This document shows, piece after piece, positions 42,898 through 51,802 of a DNA stretch of 64,000 bases. The notes under the pieces are model-generated. The model saw nothing but the letters and a program-made list of their open reading frames with translations, was not told where the DNA came from and ran no database searches. A program made the position numbers and the translations under genes. The first letter of the stretch is position 1. Every line of letters begins with the position of its first letter. Origin of the DNA: an uncultured Microscilla sp. (GTDB taxonomy: Bacteria; Bacteroidota; Bacteroidia; Cytophagales; Microscillaceae); NCBI RefSeq assembly GCF_947493425.1, contig NZ_CANLRP010000010.1:26920-90919 (forward strand), read 5' to 3'.

Positions 42898-45111
42898 TCA
42901 CATCTTTATTAATGCCGCATAAGCTGCCTCCTTTGCTTTAAGTTCTTCGTGAGTACCCCGCTCTACAATTTTGCCATAACGCAACACAATTATTTCATCA
43001 CTATCACGAATGGTACTTAAACGATGAGCTACTACCAATACTGAGCAAGAGCGACGGCGGATGTTGTTTTCTATTTCTTTCTCAGTCAATGGATCGAGCG
43101 CACTGGTTGCTTCATCCAACACCAGTACCGACGGATTGCCTACCAGCGCACGGGCAATCTCCAGACGTTGCCGTTGTCCCCCGCTCAGGTTTTTGCCAGC
43201 TTCGGCAATATATCCCTCATAACCATCTTTACGCGAACCTATTACATCATGAATACAAGCATCTTTAGCAGCTTGTGTAATCAAATAATCAGGAATGGTA
43301 TTGTCCCATAAAGTCAATATTTCTTTGGTAGCACCTTCAAACAGAAAAATATCTTGGTCTACCATAGCCAACGAGTTATTGACTACTTCACGCGGGATAG
43401 AATTTCGGGGTTTGCCATCCAGCAATATCTCTCCACTCCAGGGTTGATACAACCCTGCCAACAACTTGGCAAGAGTAGATTTACCGCTACCCGACCCACC
43501 TACTAAAGCTACCCGCTCGCCAGGTTCTATTTTTAGATTAAAATCTTCTATCAAAGGCTCAGCATAACGACTGTAGCCAAAAGTAACATTACGAAACTCA
43601 ATGTAACCCTCTAGCTTTTTAGTAATAATGCTGTAGTCAAAACTTTGACCATGCTCAAACTTATGCGCATTTTGCTCGGTTTGCTCATCAATAGGGGCTT
43701 TCATTATATCATCGAGGCGGTTCATATCACCCTTGGCTTCCTGCAGTTTTCCGCCCAGGTTTACCAGGTTTTCTACTGGTTCTGAGAAACTCGCCATCAG
43801 GCTCTGAAAAGCCACTAACATGCCAATGGTCATGTAGCCATCCATTACCCGTATACTGCCTAATGTCAATATAGTAATGGTAGTAAGTGCACTCAGTACA
43901 GTAGGCACTGCATTCAGGAATATACCCCAACTTGCATTTTTTTGTTCAGCATTGACCACCTTGGTCATATAACCCGCCCATTTTCTAAAAAAATCATCCT
44001 CTCCTCCACTTGCTTTGATCGTTTCTATCATTTGCAAGCCACTCATAGCCACTCCAGTCAATTTACCTTCTGCTTGTTGAAACTGACTATAACTTTCTTC
44101 GCGTTTCTCTGCCACTAATCGAAGCGCCAGAATATTGACCAAAGCAAACCCTAAACCTACCAATGACAACACCAAATCGTATTGTAGCATAATTACAAAG
44201 AAAAATACAATGAGCAACAAATCAAGAAAATTACGGGCAAACTGCCGAGAAAGCAATTCTGAGACATCGCTGTTGGTTTCTACTCTTGAGCCAATATCTC
44301 CGGCATAACGTTGTTGAAAAAAATCGACAGGCAACCGCAACACATGCCAAAAAAACCTGGAAGAAGTAGCCAGGCTCATTTTGGTTTCTAAACGTAACAA
44401 GTAACGGTTTTTGAGCCACTCGAGCACACCCTGGAGCAAGGCTGCAACGCCCATACCCATAATCAATGGTATTAACCAGTCATTGAGCCCTTCTACCAGA
44501 ATTTCGTCCACAAAGAGTTGTAAAAATACAGGAATGGCAAGTCCTGGTACAACCATCAATAGTCCCACCAATACTACAAACAGCAAATCTTTTTTATAGC
44601 CCTTGATACGTTCTCTAACGGCATGCCATATTTGAGGCTTTCGTCCACCTTTCGTAAAATGCGGCTCAGGCTCAAAAGTAAGGGCTACTCCAGTAAAAGC
44701 TTCGTCAAACTCGGCATAAGATACCACTCTGTGCCCTTGCGCGGGGTCGTTGATATATACCCGATCTTTGCTTCGGTTGATGCCTTCCAGTACCAAAAAA
44801 TGGTTAAAGTTCCAATGAATAATGGTGGGCATGGGCATTTGCAACAACTCTTCGGGGTCTTTGCGATAACCTTTAGCTTTGAGTCCATACTTACGGGCAG
44901 CTTTTAGAATATTACTTGCCTTGCTACCATCACGGGTTACGTCACAGTCGTAGCGCAATTGCTCTAAAGGCAAGTATTTACCATAGTGCCCCAACACCAT
45001 CGCCAAAGAAGCAGCACCACATTCTACGGCTTCCATTTGCAGCAAATTGGGGGTTTTGGCTCTTTTAGTTTTTTGAACCTTAGCTGTAGTATTTATCTTT
45101 TGTTCGCTCAT
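42898..45111 (-). CDS. C39-peptidase ABC exporter (PCAT, NHLP-bacteriocin type)
   Basis: A 737-residue peptidase-containing ABC transporter that cuts a leader after a GG site and exports the core peptide through the inner membrane. The N-terminal C39 domain has Gln26, catalytic Cys31 (QMEAVECGAASLAM), His104 (HWNFNHFLVLEG) and Asp122 (INDPAQG). Six membrane helices follow (about 160-440). The ATPase has Walker A GGSGSGKST, signature LSGGQRQR and Walker B LVLDEATSALD. It lies 42 bp after the HlyD-type gene and downstream of the double-leader precursor, so its cargo is very probably the Arg-rich peptide. All catalytic residues are intact. Confidence 0.93.
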   Translation of the reverse strand: MSEQKINTTAKVQKTKRAKTPNLLQMEAVECGAASLAMVLGHYGKYLPLEQLRYDCDVTRDGSKASNILKAARKYGLKAKGYRKDPEELLQMPMPTIIHWNFNHFLVLEGINRSKDRVYINDPAQGHRVVSYAEFDEAFTGVALTFEPEPHFTKGGRKPQIWHAVRERIKGYKKDLLFVVLVGLLMVVPGLAIPVFLQLFVDEILVEGLNDWLIPLIMGMGVAALLQGVLEWLKNRYLLRLETKMSLATSSRFFWHVLRLPVDFFQQRYAGDIGSRVETNSDVSELLSRQFARNFLDLLLIVFFFVIMLQYDLVLSLVGLGFALVNILALRLVAEKREESYSQFQQAEGKLTGVAMSGLQMIETIKASGGEDDFFRKWAGYMTKVVNAEQKNASWGIFLNAVPTVLSALTTITILTLGSIRVMDGYMTIGMLVAFQSLMASFSEPVENLVNLGGKLQEAKGDMNRLDDIMKAPIDEQTEQNAHKFEHGQSFDYSIITKKLEGYIEFRNVTFGYSRYAEPLIEDFNLKIEPGERVALVGGSGSGKSTLAKLLAGLYQPWSGEILLDGKPRNSIPREVVNNSLAMVDQDIFLFEGATKEILTLWDNTIPDYLITQAAKDACIHDVIGSRKDGYEGYIAEAGKNLSGGQRQRLEIARALVGNPSVLVLDEATSALDPLTEKEIENNIRRRSCSVLVVAHRLSTIRDSDEIIVLRYGKIVERGTHEELKAKEAAYAALIKM

Positions 45112-45153
45112 AATATAGTATGCTATAGATCGACGGGGGGTTGGTTTGAATAA

Positions 45154-46407
45154 TTAATTGCTCAAACCAGGAATGAGCAAGCCTATAGGTTTTTCTTTTT
45201 TAATGATAATATTTGCTGAACATAAGGTTCCTGCATTGATCTTGATTTCAGGTGATCTTTGGGTAGTCCATACATAACCACTATAAGCGGTAGAGTCTTG
45301 CTCTAAAGCTACAAATACCGCAATGGGAGGGTCTTGTCCGGTAAATGCATGCACCAACTCCTGATTACCCAAGATACGGGTCATGCCATACTTGGTAGAA
45401 GGGTAACCCGATACTTGCACTACCTTACCTTTGATGTAACCAGTCTCTTCTATTTTGACTGTGGTGGGAGCTATTTTTACTTCCATCCCTTGAGCTACTT
45501 TTTTACCGTCTTCGGGCGGAATATAAATCACAGCTTCCAAACCTTCATACTTATGGTCTTCTACCTCAAGACTTATAATAGGCGCACCCTGCTCTACAAG
45601 CTGGCCTTTTTTTGCCATCAACTCTATCACTTTGCCTTCGTAAGAGCTTTTGATGTAAGTCAACAGATTAAACTTTACATTCATTTCGCTGATATTCCCC
45701 CTCAAGTCATTTATATCTGACTCTAGTGTTTCCAACTCTTGGTCTTTTACCCCTGGTAAGGCAAAAATTTGTTGGTTATAACGTTGTAATACTGTTTCTA
45801 ATGAGTCATAATGGGTTTTAGTAGTCAGGTAAATCAAGTGCGCCTTGTCTACTTCTGCTTTGGGTATACGCTTCCTCTGTAGCAACAACTCCAGGTTTTT
45901 AAACTTCAGCTCTTGCTGCTTGAGCAACCGCTTTATTTTGCCCTGCTTGTTGTCTTCCAATGCATACTTTGCCTTAAGCAGCTGTTTTTTCCTGACCGAT
46001 TTTATGGTATAATTGATAATTCGGTTACGCTTTTCTTTTAGGTAGGTCAGTTTTTCTTGAGCATTTTCTATTTGCAGCCTTAGTTCTGGTTGTGCTACAA
46101 TGGCAATGGTGTCATTCTTAGAAACACTTTCACCTTCACGTACCAATACCTGGTCTACAATACCTGAGCCCATAGATGTAATGTCAGCAATGCCTCCCGA
46201 CTGAATCAATATGCCCTTACCCCGAACAGTTTTGGGTAACTCACCAAAGAAACTCCACAACAACAAGGCAAAGATAAGCCCACCCAAGGCAATCAAAGCC
46301 AACCAACTACGAGTAGACGTCACCTGTACCAACTCTTGTATATTATCGGGCGAAGACAAGCGTTCTAAAGCCTTTTCCCGAAAAATCTGTTTTTTTGTGT
46401 CAGCCAT
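45154..46407 (-). CDS. HlyD-type membrane-fusion protein of bacteriocin exporter
   Basis: A 417-residue adaptor: short cytoplasmic start, one membrane helix (about 33-55, LALIALGGLIFALLLW), a lipoyl half (GSGIVDQVLVREGESVSKND), a long coiled-coil (about 110-270), the second lipoyl half (YEGKVIELMAKKGQLVEQG), and a beta-barrel end. It resembles the secretion protein of NHLM bacteriocin systems. It connects the PCAT exporter to an outer-membrane channel, not encoded here, so a TolC-type partner must be elsewhere. Confidence 0.9.
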   Translation of the reverse strand: MADTKKQIFREKALERLSSPDNIQELVQVTSTRSWLALIALGGLIFALLLWSFFGELPKTVRGKGILIQSGGIADITSMGSGIVDQVLVREGESVSKNDTIAIVAQPELRLQIENAQEKLTYLKEKRNRIINYTIKSVRKKQLLKAKYALEDNKQGKIKRLLKQQELKFKNLELLLQRKRIPKAEVDKAHLIYLTTKTHYDSLETVLQRYNQQIFALPGVKDQELETLESDINDLRGNISEMNVKFNLLTYIKSSYEGKVIELMAKKGQLVEQGAPIISLEVEDHKYEGLEAVIYIPPEDGKKVAQGMEVKIAPTTVKIEETGYIKGKVVQVSGYPSTKYGMTRILGNQELVHAFTGQDPPIAVFVALEQDSTAYSGYVWTTQRSPEIKINAGTLCSANIIIKKEKPIGLLIPGLSN

Positions 46408-46579
46408 GTATTTTGTTGATTAATTGTTTAAATGGTAGCAAACTTAAGTTATGAGCAACAAGCGACAGTTGGTGAGCGATGTTGAACATTTGACCTAAAC
46501 TTGTCATGCAAAACCAATGTTGGATTAACAGTTGCTTATGAACAGTTAGCATAAAATAAACCAAAACCCATACAAATAA

Positions 46580-46612
46580 AAAAGACTTTCCACAAAATGC
46601 AGAAAGTCTTTT
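46580..46612 (-). terminator. Terminator between precursor gene and export genes
   Basis: Perfect 11-bp stem AAAAGACTTTC/GAAAGTCTTTT with an 11-nt loop, followed on the minus strand by T6. It lies after the peptide precursor and before the HlyD gene; partial read-through would give much more precursor than exporter. Confidence 0.88.
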
Positions 46613-46648
46613 ATCTATTGAATAATGGATTAAAATATATAATGATGT

Positions 46649-47215
46649 TTAACGGAATCTTCTCTTGCGGCAACGAGGACCTTTGCCTCCACGACGACGC
46701 CCAATATGGGGACCACGACGGCGGCGTCTGCGCCTTCGTCCAGCTCCTCCGGCAACTGCCTCAAGCTCATCCTCGCTTAGCTCACCATCTTCGTCTTCAG
46801 TTTCCAACGACGGAATCAACAAGTGCCATTCGGTTGCTGTATTTTCGTGGAAATATACCTTAAACTCGTCGGGTACATAAAAATCTGGAAGTTCTTTTGC
46901 CAACACACCTTTGGGGTCTATCATCAGCAAATCTTTGAAACTTTTATCTGCCATTGCCTTGTCTAACACCACTTCCATTGGGTCATCATCGGGCATGTCT
47001 TCTCCCGAAACTTCAGCATCAGGCAATAAAATAATGTGCATTTCATTGGCGGTGTTTTCATGCACGATGAGGCTTACATTATCAGGAATGGTCACACCAG
47101 AAAGTTCTTGTGCAAGGGCTTTACGAGGATCTTTTTTGAGGGCGTTTCGGAAGTTGGTGTCTGTAATCAACTTTTCCAAACTACCGAATCTGTCTAATAT
47201 CTCTTGTTGGGTCAT
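46649..47215 (-). CDS. Peptide precursor: two tandem NHLP leader domains and an Arg-rich core
   Basis: A 188-residue protein. Two nitrile-hydratase-alpha-like leader (NHLP) domains are seen at residues 1-70 (FRNALKKDPRKALAQELSG, HENTANEMHIILLP) and 78-137 (FKDLLMIDPKGVLAKELP, HENTATEWHLLIP). An acidic stretch then leads to LSEDELEAVAGG, the classic leader end with GG at 156-157. The predicted core, residues 158-188 (31 residues), begins AG, then eight consecutive Arg, then GPHIG, RRR, GGKGPRCRKRRFR. It holds 16 Arg, 2 Lys and one Cys, for a net charge near +18. The exporter lies just downstream. No modifying enzyme is nearby. Confidence 0.88.
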   Translation of the reverse strand: MTQQEILDRFGSLEKLITDTNFRNALKKDPRKALAQELSGVTIPDNVSLIVHENTANEMHIILLPDAEVSGEDMPDDDPMEVVLDKAMADKSFKDLLMIDPKGVLAKELPDFYVPDEFKVYFHENTATEWHLLIPSLETEDEDGELSEDELEAVAGGAGRRRRRRRRGPHIGRRRGGKGPRCRKRRFR

Positions 47216-47329
47216 AATGAAATGATTGTTTAGTAGTCATTTTTTTTAACTACGTGATAACTCTGTGAATAGTTGTTGTTGTAAACGGCTAAAGCAAGCC
47301 GTTTGTTGGATTGAGCCTAATAGCATCCA

Positions 47330-48043
47330 TTATTTATAAAGTGATAGCCCCAGGGTTACTTCAAAACGAGAAATGTCAGAAGAAAGCGTTTCGTTAAGGC
47401 TTGTTAACTGTGCAGAACTTGCTCCATCGGCTGTAAACCTGCTTAAGGTGCCCATAGTATAAGACAAAGCCAGACCAATCCCCAAATTTTTGCTAAACAT
47501 CAGATCCCATCCGGCTGTCCAGGTAAGCCCAAAGGCGTTTGACTTGACCACAAAATCATCTCCAAAGAAGTTTACCTGATTGGTATAATCTACATACCCC
47601 ATCGCAAACCCCAGGGTATATATATTTTTGGCATTGTTTGATAAAATACGTGTAGTGAATGAAGGGCCATAAAACCGATTTACCATATTCTCTGCATAAT
47701 CTTTGGTAACCGGAGCACCATTGTTTTGTAATACTGATACTGTAGTAGCAGCACTTGATTGAAACGAAGCAAACTTGACCCCCCAACCTGTAAACTCACT
47801 AGTAAAATAGTGTATATCGGCTCCATATTGTAGTCCCGACTGCATCTGCTCTCTTGCTTCACTTAGGTTGGCATTGGCTTCTCCAGTATTACTCCCTGTC
47901 AAAAAACTCATTCCCCCCCTCAGACTTAGCCTTAATTTTTTGTGGTCTTCCAGGTATTTAATCTCATCCTTTTTTGGAGCATATTGAGCAAAAGTAAAGC
48001 TTGTAATGAGTAAGAATAAAATAGTGTTAGATAGTATTTTCAT
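47330..48043 (-). CDS. Outer-membrane beta-barrel protein
   Basis: The ATG at 48043 (MKILSNTILF) gives 237 residues with a signal peptide ending TFAQ; the frame extends 12 codons further without a leader. The mature part alternates hydrophobic and polar residues in strands separated by short turns (GWGVKFASFQSS, YTLGFAMGYVDYT), ending in a typical final strand (FEVTLGLSLYK). This is an eight- to ten-stranded small barrel of unknown role. It is too small to be a TolC-type exporter channel. Confidence 0.8.
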   Translation of the reverse strand: MKILSNTILFLLITSFTFAQYAPKKDEIKYLEDHKKLRLSLRGGMSFLTGSNTGEANANLSEAREQMQSGLQYGADIHYFTSEFTGWGVKFASFQSSAATTVSVLQNNGAPVTKDYAENMVNRFYGPSFTTRILSNNAKNIYTLGFAMGYVDYTNQVNFFGDDFVVKSNAFGLTWTAGWDLMFSKNLGIGLALSYTMGTLSRFTADGASSAQLTSLNETLSSDISRFEVTLGLSLYK

Positions 48044-48370
48044 AATGCAAGAATATTTTAATAAAGTGAAATAATACATCTCGCTATAGTGCCATTAGTA
48101 TTATGATTGATTTACTGGTGCATTCCACTATTTCTTTTATTTTTTTAAAAAAATAAAAGAAAAGTTATATGCTATCTAACCACTTTTTTATTCTAAATGT
48201 TGAGGTTTTAAGCTTATATTTTCTGGTTATTCCTTACTCTTTTTTTATATCAAAAAAAATTACTATATTAAAAGTCGGCTTGCCTATTACACTATTATTA
48301 AATACTGACAGTGAGTTCATTAAAAAGGAAATATACTTTATTATGGTGAACACATACACGCATAAAAAAT

Positions 48371-48404
48371 CCCCACAAAGCACCTATCTTGGTACTTTGT
48401 GGGG
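48371..48404 (-). terminator. Terminator of the three-repeat lipoprotein gene
   Basis: 10-bp stem CCCCACAAAG/CTTTGTGGGG, extended by ACC/GGT past one mismatch, followed on the minus strand by ATTTTTTA. It lies 42 nt after the stop at 48447. Confidence 0.9.
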
Positions 48405-48446
48405 AAAACATATTTATCCAGCTTTTTTCTCTAAAACCTGACAATA

Positions 48447-49613
48447 TTAGTTAGCTTTAGTTACCACTACTTTTGCTCTATAATTGGCTTTGTTGATGGT
48501 AGTACCTACGCTAGGATAAGGGCTTACTTCTACCAACTTAACCATGTAGCCATTGATCGTGGTCTGAGCCAACTCAGGTTTTCCAGCTTCTTTAGTCAAT
48601 GTAAATCCAAACCCACCTACTTTGAAATTTACTTTTACATTGCCTGCCCAAATGCACTGTGCACCTTCAGGGCATCTGCTATCTTCTACCTCATTGAAGG
48701 TAAGATCAAAATCCTTGATGTTAACAGTAGTTCCATAGCTCATTTCAAACTCGCTACCAAAAGAAGGTGATTGAGTGACTACAACAGTGGCCTTGTATAC
48801 GCCTTGGTTAGCGTTGCCAGCTACTGGATAAGGCACTACATTTAATAGCTCGATGGTAAAACCTTGGTAGTCAAACCTTGCCAATTGAGGTTTACCTGCT
48901 TCAAGAGTCAAATCCATTTTTTGATCATTGTTGGCAACAAAAAGTAGTTTAACCCTACCCTGCCATACACACTGGGTACCTTCAGGGCATCGGCTATCTT
49001 CCATTACTTCTTTAAATTCAAGGTTGAGCGCGTTTCCTAATTTGGCTTTTCCACCCAATTCCAACTCAAAAGGAGTACTTAAAACAACTTTTACAGGTGC
49101 TTCATCTTTAGTAAGTACTAAAGTGGCTTTGTAAGCACTTTTCGGGAATTTTATATTCACTGCCGGATAAGGACTTACATCTATCAGCTTTAAAGTATAA
49201 CCATTAAAAGTTCTCTGTACAGGTGCAGAGGTAGGCAATACATTTACAGTTTCAAGATCAAAATTAAAATACTGACCTTGATAAGCCGAAAATGATACTT
49301 TAGCTCCACCAGCACGTACACACATCATACCTTTTGGGCATCTTGAGTCTTGTACATTATCAAGACGGATCACAAATCTTGCATCCAATGAATAACGAAT
49401 ATCATCTAATCCAATCTCAAAAGGAATTCCTAGTTGAATCGCACCACTTGTTCTGGCATTTGGGTTTGCCTGAGCATTGTCCAAAATGGCTTTTAATTCT
49501 CCTGATTTTTGTGATTGCTCCGCCTTAGCAGGGGCTACATTCTCTTTTTTAGCACAGCTTACTATAAAAGCAGCAAAAACTAAAAATAATACAATTTTCT
49601 TTAAAAATAACAT
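48447..49613 (-). CDS. Lipoprotein with three DSRCP-type repeats
   Basis: A 388-residue lipoprotein (lipobox FIVSC, Cys20). Three repeats of about 110 residues each carry the signature DSRCP-[KE]-G-x(2)-C-[VI]-[RW]-[AQ]-G and end with a strand pair of the type VxPYP (NVVPYPVAG, EVSPYPSVG). Two Cys in each signature probably form a disulfide. The module occurs once in many Bacteroidota proteins; its function is unknown. A good promoter lies upstream. Confidence 0.85.
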   Translation of the reverse strand: MLFLKKIVLFLVFAAFIVSCAKKENVAPAKAEQSQKSGELKAILDNAQANPNARTSGAIQLGIPFEIGLDDIRYSLDARFVIRLDNVQDSRCPKGMMCVRAGGAKVSFSAYQGQYFNFDLETVNVLPTSAPVQRTFNGYTLKLIDVSPYPAVNIKFPKSAYKATLVLTKDEAPVKVVLSTPFELELGGKAKLGNALNLEFKEVMEDSRCPEGTQCVWQGRVKLLFVANNDQKMDLTLEAGKPQLARFDYQGFTIELLNVVPYPVAGNANQGVYKATVVVTQSPSFGSEFEMSYGTTVNIKDFDLTFNEVEDSRCPEGAQCIWAGNVKVNFKVGGFGFTLTKEAGKPELAQTTINGYMVKLVEVSPYPSVGTTINKANYRAKVVVTKAN

Positions 49614-49701
49614 GTTTTAATGGTTTGTTAGTTGTGATGTATATATTATACCTTTCCTTAATTGTCACATACAATCAATATTATATGTAACAATCTGGTC
49701 G

Positions 49702-49731
49702 CAAAGGTAGAAATACATCTAAAAAAACAAA
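49702..49731 (-). promoter_or_regulatory. Bacteroidota promoter TTTG-N18-TACCTTTG
   Basis: Read on the minus strand: TTTG (49728-49731), 18 nt, TACCTTTG (49702-49709). It is the best consensus promoter in the window, about 90 nt upstream of the three-repeat lipoprotein. Confidence 0.75.
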
Positions 49732-50027
49732 ACTTTATTTCATCTTTCACAAAATCATAAAAAACAACTTAAAATAACATCCACAAACCCATAATAATTT
49801 AATACAAAATAATATATTTAAACATTCTATAATTCACCTAATAAAACAAAGGTTTTTATCACCAACTAAATAGTTTTTAATGGTATGAAAACCTAAAGAA
49901 AACAAAGGAAAGTAAGGTAAGTTGGTAGTAAAAAAATACTTAAACTTAACATGAGACAAAAGAACTCACAAAACATAAGTTGAAGCCTATAAATACTGCT
50001 AAAAAGAGAAGAAATGTGGTACTTACA

Positions 50028-50129
50028 ATGAAACAAAAATTGCACTTTAGAGAGTCAATTCAGTTATTAATTTCAACTAACCTAACTTTACCTATACAAT
50101 GTTTTGGGAAAGAACAATTGACAAAATAG
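50028..50129 (+). CDS. Possible 33-residue peptide gene
   Basis: ATG at 50028, TAG at 50127-50129, encoding a peptide that begins MKQKLHFRESIQLLIS and ends KEQLTK. One Cys and one Pro are present in the middle. A hairpin terminator follows 36 nt later. There is no strong ribosome site or consensus promoter, and a 33-codon frame can arise by chance, so this is a weak call. Confidence 0.25.
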   Translation: MKQKLHFRESIQLLISTNLTLPIQCFGKEQLTK

Positions 50130-50164
50130 CAGGAACATAAGGGTAAAAGGTTCCTAGAGTAAGC

Positions 50165-50194
50165 AAACCCTAAATACTTACATACTTAGGGTTT
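50165..50194 (+). terminator. Orphan terminator
   Basis: 9-bp stem AAACCCTAA/TTAGGGTTT with a 12-nt loop, followed by TATTTTT. No annotated plus-strand gene ends upstream. Confidence 0.65.
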
Positions 50195-50399
50195 TATTTT
50201 TGGGTGTTAATCAATGCTGCATTGCCCTGTCAAGGGTTGCTTTTATTTTTATCATAATGAACTCTTTTTCTTAAATCACTACTGAGTAGATGACCTTGTA
50301 TAAAGTGCCCAACAATAGTTATAAGTTCTTTTTTATAGAAATAGAACTACCAGCCCTGAATAGTTTATTATCCAAATGGTTCTAAAAATACACGCCTCA

Positions 50400-50840
50400 C
50401 TAATAGCGAGCCTCCCTGCGTACTTTACGAATAAAAAACCAACGCACCATTAAACCTACAAACATTATAATAACCCCAAGTAGCGTTAAATAAAGTTCGG
50501 CCATGTTATTTTCCCAAAATTTATCTATACGGGCATTGTGAGGGTTGTATTTGTGATAAATTACATCTACCTCCTGACCTATTTTATAATTAAACAAGTC
50601 TACATTTACTTCCAATTTGCTTCTAAACCTGATTTCTTCGCCTTTTTTGGTTGTAAACTTCACAAAGGGAAAGCGGTAAATTGCCTTGGAGCCTATTTCA
50701 TATACTGTGCCTTTCGTTCTGATGCCGTTTTTTTTCAGGTTCTGGGTTTTTTGCCAAAACGTAAAACCATAAACGGCTACTCCACCTCCTAAAATAAACA
50801 ACACAACTCCTACATAAGATACTCGTCTGTATGCGCTCAT
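50400..50840 (-). CDS. DUF3592 membrane protein
   Basis: A 146-residue protein with two membrane helices, residues about 8-28 (VGVVLFILGGGVAVYGF) and 116-136 (LTLLGVIIMFVGLMVRWFF), and between them a DUF3592 beta domain (GIRTKGTVYEIG, FVKFTTKKGEEIRF, VDVIYHKYNPHNARID). The family occurs widely in bacteria with unknown function. Monocistronic as far as can be seen. Confidence 0.85.
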   Translation of the reverse strand: MSAYRRVSYVGVVLFILGGGVAVYGFTFWQKTQNLKKNGIRTKGTVYEIGSKAIYRFPFVKFTTKKGEEIRFRSKLEVNVDLFNYKIGQEVDVIYHKYNPHNARIDKFWENNMAELYLTLLGVIIMFVGLMVRWFFIRKVRREARY

Positions 50841-50941
50841 AATGATCGTAATTTTTGATTAACCTTGTCTATATTTCACCCACTTCTTTGAAACACTGAA
50901 CGTTTCACCAAAGATCGTTTCACATAGCATCAACAAATATA

Positions 50942-51682
50942 TTAACTACTAACAAATAACTGCTTTGTGCCAAATACTCCTGTAGCACAACCAAAAAAAT
51001 AAGTCTTAAAATCTGCGTTTAGCCCGGCTTCAAGTAAAAAACTATGAAACTGACGGGCATCGCCAAAGTCGCTGCAATATTTACCCAACATTTTGTAATC
51101 GACCGCATTGCCCAAAAACACCCTACCAATGAATGGAATAATTACTTTGAGGTAAAACATATAAAAAGGTTTCAACAACCAACCGTTGGGCTTTGATATT
51201 TCTATAAGGGCAAAAGCCCCACCTGGTGCCAATACATGGGCTATTTGTTGGGCGAGCCGCTGTTGTTGGGCAACATTGAAGGTTTTGATACCAAAAGTAG
51301 ACACCACAAAATCGGCTGAATTACCCTTCAGTTCACCTTGTAGTATATCAAGTGGCTGGAGAGTTATATTTTTCACCTTGAGTTGCTGTAGACGTTCACC
51401 CGCTTTTCGGTTCATTTCGTCTGAAATGTCTACTGCAATAATCTGCCCCTGACTACCTACTTTGCCTTGAATCAACCCCCAGGCTTCTCCCATGCCCGAC
51501 ATGAGGTCATAACCTTTGGCCTGAGAACCAATAGGCGGCAAATCATTGATACACTGCCGCCGCCACCTTTCGGTAAAACCAAAAGAAGACAAATAGTTGG
51601 CAGTACCATAAGTCTTAGACATACGATCAAACATGCCTTTGACATATTGTGGATCATAAATATCGGTAGAAGCCTTCTTCAT
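50942..51682 (-). CDS. Class I SAM methyltransferase, UbiE/MenG-like
   Basis: The ATG at 51682 gives 246 residues; a TTG lies three codons earlier. It opens with YDPQYVKGMFDRMSKTYG as UbiE proteins do. SAM-binding motif I is LMSGMGEAWG (in place of the common D-x-G-x-G-x-G), followed by IAVDISDEM and motif post-I LQPLDIL. It probably methylates a quinone or small molecule. The change in motif I and the lack of menaquinone neighbours make the menG role uncertain. Confidence 0.82.
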   Translation of the reverse strand: MKKASTDIYDPQYVKGMFDRMSKTYGTANYLSSFGFTERWRRQCINDLPPIGSQAKGYDLMSGMGEAWGLIQGKVGSQGQIIAVDISDEMNRKAGERLQQLKVKNITLQPLDILQGELKGNSADFVVSTFGIKTFNVAQQQRLAQQIAHVLAPGGAFALIEISKPNGWLLKPFYMFYLKVIIPFIGRVFLGNAVDYKMLGKYCSDFGDARQFHSFLLEAGLNADFKTYFFGCATGVFGTKQLFVSS

Positions 51683-51802
51683 AAAAACCAAGTTTATTTT
51701 CAGAACTCAACTGTTTTTTTTTAGCAAAGCACCCAGATCCAATGAGAAATCATAAAATACACACTTGTTTACAACTTCCCTATTGTATCTCTCAATTATT
51801 TT

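Larger units (their letters stand above)
49614..50399. other. 786-bp gap with promoter, possible small ORF and orphan terminator
   Basis: AT-rich. On the minus strand it carries the promoter of the 48447-49613 gene. On the plus strand there is a 33-codon frame (50028-50129) followed by a hairpin with a T-run (50165-50194). No annotated plus-strand gene ends here, so a small transcript is possible. The rest shows nothing. Confidence 0.6.

Noticed and set aside
47283..47304. Hairpin AAACGGCT/AGCCGTTT as terminator of the small barrel gene
   Set aside because: No T-run on either strand after the stem; too short to call a terminator.
47330..48043. Small beta-barrel as the outer-membrane channel of the peptide exporter
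   Set aside because: At 237 residues with no coiled-coil domain it cannot be a TolC-type tunnel; it is only a neighbour.
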